A DNA stretch of 64,000 nucleotides from Kondoa malvinella (taxonomy: Eukaryota; Basidiomycota; Agaricostilbomycetes; Agaricostilbales; Kondoaceae): positions 1,081,369-1,145,368 of the forward strand of contig BCIM01000002.1 of the NCBI GenBank assembly GCA_039545315.1. The letters run 5' to 3'. A program made the translations under genes and the position numbers. Below, piece by piece: positions 34,104 through 45,708 of the stretch; position 1 is the stretch's first letter, and every line of letters starts with the position of its first letter. The notes below the pieces were generated by a model. The model saw nothing but the letters and a program-made list of their open reading frames with translations, had not been told where the DNA came from and did no database searches.

Positions 34104-37100
34104 ATGCCTCCCAAAAAGAAGCCAGTGTCGGCGCTCAACTCGTGGTTAGACAAGCTCAAAGATCCTTCCAAGTTTGCTACACCCAATGACTTGTCCTCCC
34201 ATGACCTGGAAGAAGCCTACGGTCTGAGACCTGGGCGAAGTTGTGTTCCTTCGAGGTTCACTACAATTCCGGATGAGAGTGAATCCGACCTCAGTGACTC
34301 TCTTTTTACACCAAAGAAGAAGGGCAAAGGAAAAGAAAAGCAAACGACGCTCTCCTTTGGCCAGAAACCGACCACGCAATGCAGTCCAGAGAAATGCGCT
34401 GACAACCCAAAGTGTCTGACGCATATGGGCCAGAAGCAGTGGGAGAACTCTGCCAAAGCTTTCAAAATCTATGCGAAAGCTGTTGGATTGCCTGATGATC
34501 CCTCTGAACGAGAGCGTGATCATTCGAAACCTGTTGGTCTGAGAGTACGCTTTCCTATGCTTCCCTTCCATGTCAATGCTCATCATACACGCGTAGAATC
34601 TCGGCGCGACATGCTACGCCAACTCCTTCCTCCAAGTCTGGTTCCAACACTTGCAATTCCGAGCAGGCGTCTACAAATGCCTCGTCCCCTCTTCCGTAAA
34701 GCAAGAAGAATCACCTCTGCTTCAACTGCAAACTACTTTTGCTGCTTTACAAAATGGAGTTACTAGCGTCTTTAATCCGAAACCCCTCATTGCGAGTTTG
34801 AAACTTCAAGAAGGGGAACAGCAGGATTCGACCGAGTCAGTGGCATGCTGCAATTTCAGACTTGTCTGATTTGTAAGCATGCTTGATGACAGATTCGGCA
34901 AGCTCTTCCTCAGCTTGTTACAAAACGAGTTCAAGAAACAACAAGATCCATCTGTCAAGACGCTCGTTTCAGATCTTGTGAGGCGCTATTCTCTCTTGCA
35001 TTGGGCAATTGCAGACAGAATTAAACCACAGTTCGAAGGCAAAATCGTCTATGGCACTGAATGCTCCAGATGCAAAAACAAGAGCGAACGTCCGAGCGGC
35101 TTCCTGGAGCTCGAGATCAACCTAAAGGTCAGAGAAGGAGCTTCATGGCGCTTTGACGCTTCTTTGAATTCTCGCTGGCAGCCCGGGGCCCAATTGGAAG
35201 AACAGATCTCCAGAATGCTTGCTTCTGAAAAGCTTACTGGTGACAACAAGTCAGTTCTGCCGCACTTTACGCTTTTGCGATGAATTGATCACAGCATCGA
35301 CAGGTACCAATGCGAGCCCTGCGGCAAGCTTGTCGATGCGAAGCGCTATGTGGCACTTCAAAGTCTGCCTGCTGTACGCCTGTGTCTGAGCACGCGCATG
35401 CTGAGCTAATGACCGATCAATAGGTCCTACATTTCTCCCTCCTTCGCTTTGTGTTTGACGAAAAGACGTTCGACCGCAAGAAATCCACTTCGTACATCAA
35501 ATTCCCTCGAGTGCTCGACATGGCTGCTTTCTGTCCAATTCCGACCGGCGAATCACCAGGGGACATGATCTACGATGTCAAGGGAGTTCTGTTGCACAAA
35601 GGTACCTCGGCGCACCATGGTCATTACGTAGCTTGGGTGTTTGATGTACAGTCAGTCGTTTCTCGTCATCCGGTCCGAGTTAATGCTGAACACGAATGAC
35701 TGACAGGCAACAAGAATGGTTCTGCTGCGATGATGAGAATGTTGAATCTATCAAAGGGCTTAACAAGCGCCCTGGGCCAAAGCTGAAAGAACCACCAAGA
35801 AAGAAACGCAAGACAGATGACGGCAGTGATGATGTGGTTGCCATTTCATCCGACGATGAGATCGATGAGAAGGATCTAAAAGAGTGCGTGTCTGGATTGA
35901 ATCGTATCCGTGCGCTAATCAGTAACCCCTTATTTTGCGCGCAGTGATGCGATCAAATCGAAAGACGCCTACATGCTCATTTACACTCGTCGCTCAGCTA
36001 CTGCAGACCCAAAGACCTTCACGTGTACACCCGGTCCAATCGCTCAGCAGAAGGTGCAAGAGCTATCGGACGAGTACTCAAAGGACATCGAGGACCACAC
36101 GACAAGGTCGGTCTCCGTGTTGTGCGCTTGTTCGTTTCATACTGAAAGGTTTGACAGGGTGGATCAAGTCAAGGCTGATTTCGAAAGCACTCGAGATGCT
36201 CGGATGAAGCTCTTTAGCAAATGGAAGTCCTCTTCTGAGGTGCGTTGGCCGTCAGGTTCGGACAGCGCACTGGCTGATATTTGCCTTGATTTCACAGACA
36301 GGATCACAGTTTGTCGACGTCAACAGCTTAAAAGATTGGGTCAGCGGTCCGTTAAAGAAGGCGGAGAAGCCAAAGAAGAAAGACAGCGGCGTAGCAACCG
36401 AAGACTTGCCAGATCTTGATGAAGTCTCGTCGCTGGCTGCGGCTACAGCGTCTACTTCCGCTCGACCAATGGACGCTGATCTTCCTGCGACAAATGGCCA
36501 TGCTTCATCAACAGCGAAAGACAAGGCTCCTGAAGGGAAAGATTCTGCAACGCCGCCGAAGATCGACAACTCAGCTATCGCATGTCCGCATGGTCTCCTT
36601 CTACCTTCGAAGGTCGGACAAAGCAAGCAAATCAGCGAAGTGAGTCCTTTGTCAATCTTACTTCCACTTTCTGAGTGATGTGCAGGCTGCCGTACATCAC
36701 TTTGAGAATCTGAACATCGGGATCTCACCTTACATTCCAGTGGACAATGCACTTTGCGGAACATGCGTTTGGGACTCGGTCTCTTGTAAGCGGCACTTTC
36801 GTGAGACGAATATCGCGGTGACGAGACTACCCAGCCAAATCTTACTCTACGAAGCACAAAGAGCACACCCAAGCCTTTAGTAAAGCTGTGAAACCTCAAG
36901 TCAAGTCAGAGAAACGCTATTGGATCTCGAGCGAGTGGATGGCTGACTGGCTGAAAGCAAAGCCAAAGATGCATCTAGAGTACAGTGGCTCTGATCCTCC
37001 ACCAGACGCGGATACTTGGAAGGGAGACGTAGAGTGCTCACATGGGAGTTTGGCTGCCGACGTATCGAAGCGAAAAATGATTTCTGAAAAGGTAAGCCTC

Positions 37101-38649
37101 CAATATACCTATGTCACATACTCAAATATAAAGCAGGCGTATGAATACTTGCGAGGTATCTTTCCGCAGTGGAACACCTTTTCGGAGAAGACCCGCAGGT
37201 GTAGTATTTGCACTGGCGGACAAGAAATTGATGTCGAGAAGGCTGCGAAGCAGGTGGCTGCCGAGAAGGTCAGTGCCCTGGAATTGATACATGGTAGCTG
37301 CCAACTGTCTCCCCGTAGGCTGACTTACGAATGCTGGTCAGACCCGGTCGTGACGAGATCCTGGTGCGGGACGAGACCTACTTCGCTGTGCCGAAAGGTG
37401 AGCTCTATCGTATGCTTCTGAGGTGACGAAACTGAGCTTATTGCCAGTCTGGCTCGAACAATGGCGCGAATGGCTCGCCGACTGCGCAGAGAATGACCGC
37501 CCCACGAAAATCGAATTTCCTGGCGCGTTTTGCGAGAATCACGACGGACTACTTTTTGACATTGGCGAACGAGAAGAGCGACGTAAATGGAATCTGGTAA
37601 CTCCTCAGGAGTGGGAAAAGCTTCGAACCGCGTATGCCTGCTTGCTGTGCTGCAAGCCGCGATCTCAGTGCTGTCACAGGTATCCGGCTGACGAGGAAGT
37701 ACAAGTCAATGTCAGTGCTAGCCTGATACCGTTCGCCGACAAGCCAATTTGTCGTGACTGCATGTACGAGAAGTAAGCATATCTTCTTTGAATTGCCAGA
37801 GCTATCTGACGTACAATTAGGAAGCGCGATTTCGATACGGCTGATGCGAGGCTTCGTATCCTCACTAAGGCCGACTTTGATTCGCATGGACAAAAGATCC
37901 CATGTCCAGACGATGCGGCCAGTGAACCGATCGACGAAGTGATTGATTGCACCGGGGGTGACAGACGTCGGTCAGAGCGCAACAGAAAGGGTCTCAGTAG
38001 CACAGTCAAGAAACGTGTGTATAAAGAGTCCACCATTTCTAGTGAGTTTGCACAGGTGGTCCCATAAGTTGAGAGAGCTAATACGTCTGAAGTCAACAAA
38101 TGGGACACGGTCAAGGATCTGTAAGTAAGCAGCCTGCGCGATAGCGGCTGAACTGACTCGTCTCTACGCTTATAGGAAAGTAGCTATTGCCCTCAGCGAA
38201 AAGATTCCCGCTCTCTATGCGAAGCTCTTTTTCAACGAACAAGAGCTAGAAAGCGGACAGACGATGGCCAGTATCAACATTCTGCCAGGCGACCGCCTAG
38301 AAGTCTACCGCGAGCCAATAGATGACCAGAACCTCGACCTCACCAAGCTGGATGACTCGATCGACAAAAACACCAGATTGCGCGGAAAGAAAGCCAAACC
38401 CGCTACTAGAGAAGAAGGCTTTCAGAAGACTGGTCTGACCGGATGGGACACTCCTGGTTCAGAGACCGAAGGCCATGTCACTGAACCATCTGAAGATGTA
38501 GAGATGGCTCCCCTTACAGTACGCTTCTCTAAATGGTCACTTCACATCAATTGACATCTGTACAGCGTGCCTGTCCCCAGTGCACCTTCGAGAACGACCT
38601 CGCAGAAACGCTGTGCGAGATTTGCGAAGGTGAACTGATTGTCAGATAG
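34104..38649 (+). CDS. USP48-like ubiquitin carboxyl-terminal hydrolase with DUSP repeats, Ubl and NZF
   Basis: Cysteine protease that removes ubiquitin. The start at 34104 gives a basic head, MPPKKKPVSALNSWLDKLKD. The Cys box NLGATCYANSFLQVWFQHLQ (after a 50-odd nt intron ending at 34598) carries the catalytic Cys. Next are FEGKIVYGTECSRCKNKSER (zinc knuckle) and the His box LHKGTSAHHGHYVAWVFD. DUSP-like segments follow: YWISSEWMADWLKAKPKMH and LPVWLEQWREWLADCAEND. A ubiquitin-like fold near the end reads LSEKIPALYAKLFFNEQEL, INILPGDRLEVY. The last exon is an NZF/RanBP2 finger, CPQCTFENDLAETLCEICEG (stop 38647-38649). The USP-DUSP-Ubl order is that of USP48/UBP26. A terminal NZF is not something I recall for USP48. 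Confidence 0.88.
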
Positions 38650-38747
38650 ATTAGACCGCATGCGCATCTTTGTACATTACTTCATTTAGCATTCACTGTA
38701 CAACCCTTACATGGTATCTCATTGCATTGGTATTACCCTTACATTGT

Positions 38748-40808
38748 CTATCCTGGCATCCGCCTCCCTCTTGCTAGATAGTTGTTTGGTAGCTGTCCGG
38801 TCGCTTCTGGTCGTTGCCAGATCTTCAGCAAGCCGTTCCGCGTGACGGCCACGAGTCCTTGTGATATGAAAGCCAGACCAGTCAAAAGGTCATTGGAGAT
38901 AAGTTCAGACTAGGCAATGGTCAGCTTAATCAAGATTGATGAGGAGACAGGCTTACTGATACTGGCTGTAAAGCAGCGACCTCCTTCATACTAGGCGCAT
39001 CATGGTACATTCCATATATCCTGCTGTCGTCGAGTGGAAGATGAGCATTAGAGTCGAGCGTCCGCCTTCTGGATAAAGTGGTATGTAGCGAGAGTGTAGA
39101 GCCAAGCGACACCCTACGCTGAGCGTACGGCGGTTGATGTTTTGGTCGATGAAGTGCTGCTCCTGATAGATCCCACTGCTATCTCGTCAGTTCTGTTTGA
39201 CTTCAAATTGGAAAAGGCGTACCAAGACCAATCGACCATCATCCCCCACACTAGCGAATCTAGGCGCTATGCCTCTTCTTAGATCCGTCGTTGAGCCGAA
39301 AGCAGCTCCAGGAGTAGGGTCTTCAAAACTAACGCTGCCGACGTATGAAGTATGGCCTTGACATCGAGCGAGTAGCCGTTGTTCGGAAAGGGAAAAGATG
39401 GAGATCAGGTCGTCTTGCCCGCCAGTGAGAATGAAGCGTGAGTCAGGTGACCAGTTGACGGTCGTGAAGGCGCCAAAGTATGATGAGAAGGTATCCAATA
39501 TCCTGCTCGGATCATCAGGCTCAAACCATCCATTCTCAGAGACTTAGCTTACCTCTGCGTTTGACAATCCACCAAGCGCAACGACCCAGCTTCCGTCACC
39601 ACAGCCAAGTGATTGCCCTCTTGATCAAAAGCCACATCCGTTATAGCCTTGCGCGAGATTTTCCACCCTAAAACCGGATTCGGTCTCTTCTTCTTTTCCT
39701 CAACCGGCGGAGGTGTCCAATGCACTACATCATCCAAAGCAGAGTACTGATCTAGGTTGAAAAGATTCTGCGGTTGTCCAGCTGAGACTGGAGCTGGATC
39801 ATCTCGTTCTGTTGACCAGGTAAAGATGCTACCATCCGCATGAGCCGAAACGAAAGATAGACCTTGATTTGAGCAGAGTGGAGATGTCGTAGGTACCCAT
39901 TCGAGAGCAGTGACGGGCGAAGCGGTAAAGACGCCGCTTTTGTTCAGACGATTGTATTTCCCGCATAAGGGATCCAGCCAGATCAAATCACCAGAAGGGA
40001 AACCGATGACTAGGTCAATCGAAGCTGTTGATGCTGTAGAGGTATTGACGCTGAGACAAGTAGGAGTGATGGCGAATGAGACTCGACATTGATTGGTTTG
40101 CGCTGGTGGAGTGTGTACTGAAACATCGCACCATAACAGAGACTTTGTTTGTGTCCAGAATGCTATACTGATTGGTACGAGTCCGGATACAATCGTGTTG
40201 GTCGGTGCTTGATTTGCAGCTTGTACAAGGGATTTATTGGCTTGGGCGACTGAACCGCTAACATTGTCGACTCGCAGTACAAAGGTAGAAGAAGAAGATC
40301 GAATACTGGCTTTCGGTCTTGGGATTTGTTCAGCCGCACTCGCAGAATTGTCCTTTTGGAAAGAGAGCGCTGACGGGACGAGCGGTAAAGAGTTGAGCGA
40401 GACGAGACCACGTCGCTTGACCGGTGTCACTTCAGCTGGCGTCGCAGGCAGAGGGGAAAGCTCGTCATTCTGGGCATTGGCTGAACCATTCATGTTTAGT
40501 TCGTTCAGAGGAGGCATATCGTTGGTCGAAGTGTCTCTCGATTTCGACCCTTTGCCCGGTGTGACTGGTACTTTCAAGTTGACGACGCTCAGTTTGGCAT
40601 TAAAGAGTGGAGGCGGAGGTGCAAGTACTGTATACATCGGATTGCTGAGCGGGTTGCCATTTGATTTGGGCAAGGGACTTGAATTTGAAGGTGGAGATGA
40701 TACAGAAGGTGTGGAAGGCTCCTTTTGATTTGTGAGAATGCCGAACGCATGACCGCCCAATTCGTGTTTGAATTGCCAAACACCAGCAGGCGTCTCGAAC
40801 GAGTTCAT
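38748..40808 (-). CDS. creC: CreC / WDR20-type WD40 protein, deubiquitinase partner
   Basis: CreC is the WD40 partner of the deubiquitinase CreB in Aspergillus carbon catabolite repression; WDR20 does the same for USP12/46. The start at 40808 (MNSFETPAGVWQFKHELGG) opens a long Ser/Pro/Asn-rich first exon. It contains the family region with SIAFWTQTKSLLWCDVSVH, VIGFPSGDLIWLDPLCGKYN and SFVSAHADGSIFTWSTERDD. WD repeats follow: AITDVAFDQEGNHLAVVTEA, FTTVNWSPDSRFILTGGQDD, LISIFSLSEQRLLARCQGHT and FASVGDDGRLVLWDLS. A Ser/Arg insert precedes the final blade (LLTGLAFISQGLVAVTRNGL). Stop 38748-38750. The CreB enzyme itself is not in the window. Tail-to-tail with the USP48-like gene, 98 bp apart. Confidence 0.85.
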
Positions 40809-40917
40809 GATCCTATAGCGCTATTGGATATCTCAGTAGCTCTGGTATTGGTCCAGGAAAGTTCATGGTATACTTTGCACGATTTGCATGATATCGCCGA
40901 GACGGGTTGACCTGCAC
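40809..40917. promoter_or_regulatory. 109 bp divergent promoter region, creC / dynactin p24-like
   Basis: The two start codons face away from each other across 109 bp, so their promoters must overlap. No recognisable TATA element or repeated operator is visible. Confidence 0.45.
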
Positions 40918-41650
40918 ATGTCATCCACAGCAACAGAAGACGCAGGCGAGACCGAGCTGCTAGCTCTAACACTCCGCCTAAGGGCCCTCTCTACCTTGAT
41001 CTGCGGCCAAGCTGTGCCTACACCTCTGAACGCTTCAAACGCGTCAGGTCCTTTCTCTCATCGCTATGAAAGCCTGCTCTCTTCCTTTCATGCTACAATA
41101 GCTACACAAGCTTCTGACTCAGTAAAGAGATTCGTTGCTACTTGTCCATTTCTCTCTCGTTGCTTTTAATCGGGTATTGATTCCATCAGCAGATGAACAA
41201 AATGCGCCATTACTAGAACCCTCTATCCCAGCATCCACCACAGACACACACCTTACACTAGTGGATAAAGCTACACTACTGCTAGAATCAGAGAATGAGA
41301 TCCAAGAGCTCGAACGAACGTTAAGGGAGATTCAGCATCTAGATCAACAAGGTTTGACTGAGCCTGGGAAGTTGACGCATGCTGAAGGACTCAGGGATCA
41401 ATTGGATACGTTGGGCGAAAGTATAGAGGGTCTGGAAGATGGATTTGATGAGATAGAGGATAGAGCGACGAAAGCGCTGGACGCTTATGATCAGCATGTA
41501 AGCAGTCTACTTTGTTGTACTGTATAGTACTAATATTGCCATATTTGCTTACAGATCAATGGCATATCTACGCAATTCATTGCATTGAACAAGTTGGTCA
41601 CGGAAGCGGAAGTCTCTTTGAGAAGACTGCAAAAGGAAGCAGTAGCGTAG
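40918..41650 (+). CDS. small coiled-coil protein, probably dynactin p24 subunit (DCTN3-like)
   Basis: The start at 40918 (MSSTATEDAGETELLALTLR) leads to ALSTLICGQ, resembling the start of dynactin p24, where a helix is followed by an aromatic or hydrophobic Gly turn. The second exon is helical and acidic: LVDKATLLLESENEIQELER and LREIQHLDQQGLTEPGKL. The last segment is LDAYDQHINGISTQFIALNK, LVTEAEVSLRRLQKEA. It lines up well with the DCTN3 C-terminus pattern (a Tyr-Asn/Asp pair, a SxQF segment, then a helix). About 200 residues in total, the family's usual size. The join near 41,110-41,185 has more than one possible donor. If correct, it is a shoulder component of the dynein activator complex. 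Confidence 0.5.
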
Positions 41651-42302
41651 TAGCATCTGAGCAGATGGTAAGCTCTATTTTTCCTGTCTGAAAATGCCAT
41701 CTGATGATCATCAGGAGTGAATAATGTACATGTGTTCGTGACAGCCAGCACGCTCGTGTAGATATTTTGGAAGTCAAGGTAGCTGGATACTTAGGCAAGG
41801 GCGAGGTCAGTCTTTCGTGCAGCTTTGCTCCGTCGCTCATGGTGCACTGTAGTTTCGCAACTCTACATTCACGAAGACACGCTACGAGTCAGAAATGAGG
41901 CTGGGCTTTATGCATTGCAATGCAGCCCTCGTGACTCTTGACTGTACGAGACGCTCCTGAAATCCGTGTCTTGTTGTCTGAGACTCCATCCGCAAACTTT
42001 TGCTTCAACCCGCGGCATACCCCTTCAGTCGGTTCTCGTCGAGAAGTACGAATGGTAACCAAAAATGCAGCCATTCCTCTGGCGTTTCCGCGCTTCTCTG
42101 TTGTCTCCTACCGGTGTTGCTGACCGGACATAGGGCGCCCTCTACCACTAACTCCGGTTTGCTTACTCCGGTTTGTAAGATTTGCGTTGCTGACAGACTA
42201 TTTTCGGCCTTGACAATCTACAAATTTGTCTGTTGCTCTCTTTCCTCTGCATCCATCGTCTGCTCATCCTCTTTCTACACTCAATCACATATTATTCCTA
42301 CC
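41651..42302. other. 650 bp intergenic region
   Basis: Lies between the dynactin-like gene and the AIFM2-like gene, both on the plus strand. I see only short frames on both strands with no family character. An 11-nt unit, ACTCCGGTTTG, occurs twice close together at about 42,150-42,175. The last 60 nt before the next ATG are C/T-rich, as in a leader. Confidence 0.5.
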
Positions 42303-43941
42303 ATGCAGAACATTGGTGAGTGCAGCATTCAGACTGCAACAACACGCTTTCTTATCTTTGCTGTCTAGTCATTATTGGCGCAGCCTCTGGCGGAGCGCAA
42401 ACAGCTCGTAACTTGGAGAAGAATCTGACAGATACCAACTATCGGATCGTCCTGTGAGTGTTTACTGCTGTGCCATCAGAGCTATACTGACAACAGGATA
42501 GGATCGACATGCTCGGTAGGTCGTCGTACCTTTCCAGAAGTATACATGCTTACGAAAGACTCCAGATAATGTCTTCTGGCCAATCAGTTCCCTTCGCGCT
42601 GCCGTGAAACCTGGTTGGGAAGACAAAGCCATGGCCACCACACCCATCAGCAACTTCTTTGGCTCCAAATCTCGTCACATTGCTCTGGGAAACACTGAAG
42701 CCGTTTCACTCGCTGCCAATGAAGTGACTGTCAAATCTGCACAAGCTTTGCCTGAAGGTCTGGGCGAATTGGTTGGCGAGAACACGTACAAGATCCCTTT
42801 CGCCTATGCTGCTGTCGCGACTGGGTAAGTCGGTCACTCGCGTGCGATTATTGAGCTTAATAAATCGTCTGCAGCTCGAAGTACGCCTTCCCTGCTCGTC
42901 CTGCATCCAAGGACACGACCGAGAACAAGAAAGCTCTTCAGCGCATGCAAGGCGAGGTCAAAGCCGCACAGCACATTTTAATCGTAGGAGGTACGCTGTT
43001 CTTACTTTTCGTCTACCATAGCTCATCCCTCAATCAGGCGGGGCTGTCGGCGTGGAATTTGCAGGCGAAGTCCGAGCGGTTCACCCAGAAAAGAAGATCA
43101 CCCTCGTTCACTCTACCCAGAAACTCATCGCTCCTGAACTCTCAGATGGTCTACACAGCTCTTTGGCTCGAGAGATGCGCAAACTCAAGATTGATGTTAT
43201 TCTTGGGCAGAGGGTCACTACCGATTTGGCGCAGTATGAGCCGGGTGCTTTGGGTCAAACCAAGACTTTCACTTTGACGGATGGCAGGACTATTGAAGGT
43301 ATGTATACATTTCCTCCGCGATGGGACTAGGTGCTGATCAAGCGCTAGCCGACTTCTTGTTGAAGGCGACGGGCAACATTCCCAACACCGATCTGCTCAA
43401 GACACTGTCGCCTAGCCTCGTATCATCAAAGACCGGTCGCATGCTCGTAGATCAGCAACTTCGTCTGACCGATGAGCACGGCGTCAAGAACTACCCTCAT
43501 GTTTACGCATTGGGCGATGCGTCCGAAAGCGCAGGGATGAAAGTCTCCTTCGGTAGGCTCGCGGTGTCGTTGGCTTGGTTGGATCTAACGAGAATATGTT
43601 TTTTACAGCCGCGGGTATGCAAGGCGATATTGTCGGAGCAAACATCATCAGCGCTATCAAGAAGCAGGACTCGAAAGCTAAATCTTGGAAAGGGTTGCCA
43701 ATGACTGTAGTACGTACTGCGTGTCTCGCTATGACTTTGCTGATCAGATGTAGTGCATGGTGCCGCTTGGTGATAAAGGGGGGGCGGGACAGATGGGTTG
43801 GTTCACGGTGGGCGGTTTTGTCGTATCCAAAATCAAGGGCGGAAGTCTCTTCTTTGACAAGTATGTTCGCGTCTCTGCTAGTTCGACGGTCGCTGATTAT
43901 CTTCGGACAGGTTCAACTCGATTTACACTGCTAAAGCGTAA
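42303..43941 (+). CDS. AIFM2/AMID-like NAD(P)H-dependent FAD oxidoreductase
   Basis: Pyridine-nucleotide/FAD oxidoreductase; relatives include AIFM2/FSP1 and Ndi1-type quinone reductases. The start at 42303 is followed at once by an intron, then the FAD Rossmann strand VIIGAASGGAQTARNLE. Next are DNVFWPISSLRAAVKPGWED, YKIPFAYAAVATGSKYAFPA and the NAD(P)H-binding strand ILIVGGGAVGVEFAGEVRAV. Then come DFLLKATGNIPNTDLLK and YPHVYALGDASESAGMKVSF, the second FAD contact. The C-terminus is GGFVVSKIKGGSLFFDKFNS, ending TAKA (stop 43939-43941), which matches the AIFM2 end. About eight short introns. No targeting peptide is evident; AIFM2 proteins are usually attached to membranes or lipid droplets. 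Confidence 0.88.
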
Positions 43942-44175
43942 GCATGATTGGTTGAGAAATCCCTCTGCCTTAGTAGACTTAATACTGTATTACTTCACAC
44001 TCATGCATTGTAACACTGTTATCTGCCAAATATGCCAAGCATAATAGAATATAGGGGAACTGTACAATTTTACGGGGCAACTGCCGCCCTGACTCCTGCT
44101 GCATCACTCTTTTGTGAAGCTATTCATAGTGAAGGGGGTGCGAGTGACTGGTGGAAGATGGCTGAATTCGTTTGG

Positions 44176-45290
44176 TCAGCCTGGGGATGTGATCTCTAGT
44201 AGACAGGGCTTACGGGCCCGCGATTCAATGTGCATGATCCCCTTAGCGTAATCTTTCGGATTAGGGTGACCAAGAGCTGAAGCGACGAATGCGACGGGTT
44301 GGTGATGCTTCAATTCCCAATACCTGAGTTGACGCTCATGCTCGGCATCCTTCATTTCCGCTTCAGTCCCGAGATGCTTGAATGCTGCGTAAGTAGTAAA
44401 CACATGTGTATGGCAAGTATCGACTTAGTCTTGATCAACTCCGAAAGGGCTGCGGGAATGTAGCATGCCGATAAGTCCGTACTGCATCTCCAATCTCAGC
44501 GTCTTGTCGCAAAGTGGGATTAGGTATGTGTGTATGAGCTTACTAAGATTGACAAACGCGCGGTGTCCAATTTGTAGCTCCTCGACGGAGAACTCTGTGC
44601 CTTGACATGCTCGTACAACAGGACGGCGCCACGCAATACATGCATCTCCCTAGGTGCGAATACATGTTTCTGGGTTTTGCAACTCTCGTACCAGTCCAGT
44701 ATATCAACGACGTGGCGGGATTGTTCAGCAGTCGAACCGTGACGCGAGGGCGTGTCGTACCATCGGCTATTGAAAGGGGCCGCCTTTGTGATGGGAGTAG
44801 CAAAGGTCCATTTCCATGCAGACTGACATGCCGCTAAGCCCATACTGGCATGCATGGCAAATTACGTACAGCAAGCGAGAGCTTATTGTCATGAAAATTC
44901 TCTTGCTCGAAGATGGCAGAATCGAGTTTCATGATGTCTTCTACTGTGAAGGCCTCGGGAAAAGACTGCGGGTTCTTCGGCTTTGGCTGGGCGGCTTTCT
45001 GCTCTCGTCAAAGCTGAGAAGGTTAAACCCGGTTAAGTAAAGTTGTTGGACTGACATGACTACCTCCAATCTAGGAAGCAGCCGACCCGATGTCAGCGCT
45101 TCCTGGCAGGTATCTGAAAGGAGACTCACGAGAGCCGCCAGAGCTAGATTCATGGCCGGACCCTGGCCAGGCGGTTGATGAGGAGGAGCAGACCCCAAAG
45201 ACCGGGGGTGATCGTTGGGTGTCATTGAGTATGGTAGCTTCCAAATTGGGAGCGAACGCAAAGTCGTTGGAAAGAGAAAAGAGCCCGGCC
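44176..45290 (-). CDS. unrecognised gene, exon structure unresolved
   Basis: Several exon-like frames on the minus strand, with only the last one firm: FTTYAAFKHLGTEAEMKDAE, HERQLRYWELKHHQPVAFVA, SALGHPNPKDYAKGIMHIES (stop 44176-44178). Upstream, plausible coding pieces are GTEFSVEELQIGHRAFVNL (about 44,560) and QSFPEAFTVEDIMKLDSAIF with EQENFHDNKLSLA (about 44,870-44,970). A possible N-terminal exon starts at about 45,222 with SLGSAPPHQPPGQGPAMNLA. The pieces cannot all be joined in one frame with standard splice sites, and one reading needs a 7-nt microexon near 45,070. I do not recognise the protein. The boundary at 45290 is a guess. Confidence 0.35.
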
Positions 45291-45708
45291 AAGAAGAAGG
45301 AAGATTACGACCAGAGGATCAGACAAAGGTAGTCATAGCGCCGAGAACAGCAGCTGACGTGGACGGTCATTACAGAGGCCCTCTTCTGAGAGTCGACCTT
45401 CTGTACGAAGAATGCTTCATCACACAACAAGGTGAAAATGGACGGCTGGTCAGAGAGGGCTCGGGAAGCGGATGAGCAAACACAAAGATGATAAGGAGAA
45501 GGAGATGATACACAGTCAGAGCCGTTGAATATAGCTAGTAGTGTTGAAAGCCAGAGAAGCAAGGTCTCTACTAGACGCAAGTTCGCTTCCCACAGGGGAA
45601 CAGCTGTACGGCGGAGACATGTAGATCGCGCACACCGCCAACTGCAGTGTCCTCTACTGCGATTGGAGGTTGCGGTCAACAGCTGCAGCTCGTTCACCGC
45701 ATTCGACC
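45291..45708. other. divergent intergenic region upstream of pantothenate synthase
   Basis: About 400 bp between the unrecognised minus-strand gene and PAN6. A long minus-strand frame across it (Cys/Ser/Leu-rich) has no start context or relatives that I know and is probably chance. Expected to hold both promoters. Confidence 0.45.

Noticed and set aside
40237..40728. 163-codon plus-strand frame opposite creC
   Set aside because: Antisense shadow of the long creC first exon. The minus strand encodes recognisable WD40-family sequence.
42150..42175. Two copies of ACTCCGGTTTG separated by a few bases
   Set aside because: Too short for a meaningful repeat call, and no third copy seen nearby.
45305..45697. 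130-codon minus-strand frame upstream of PAN6
   Set aside because: Cys/Ser/Leu-rich random-looking composition and no splice partners. It covers the expected PAN6 promoter.
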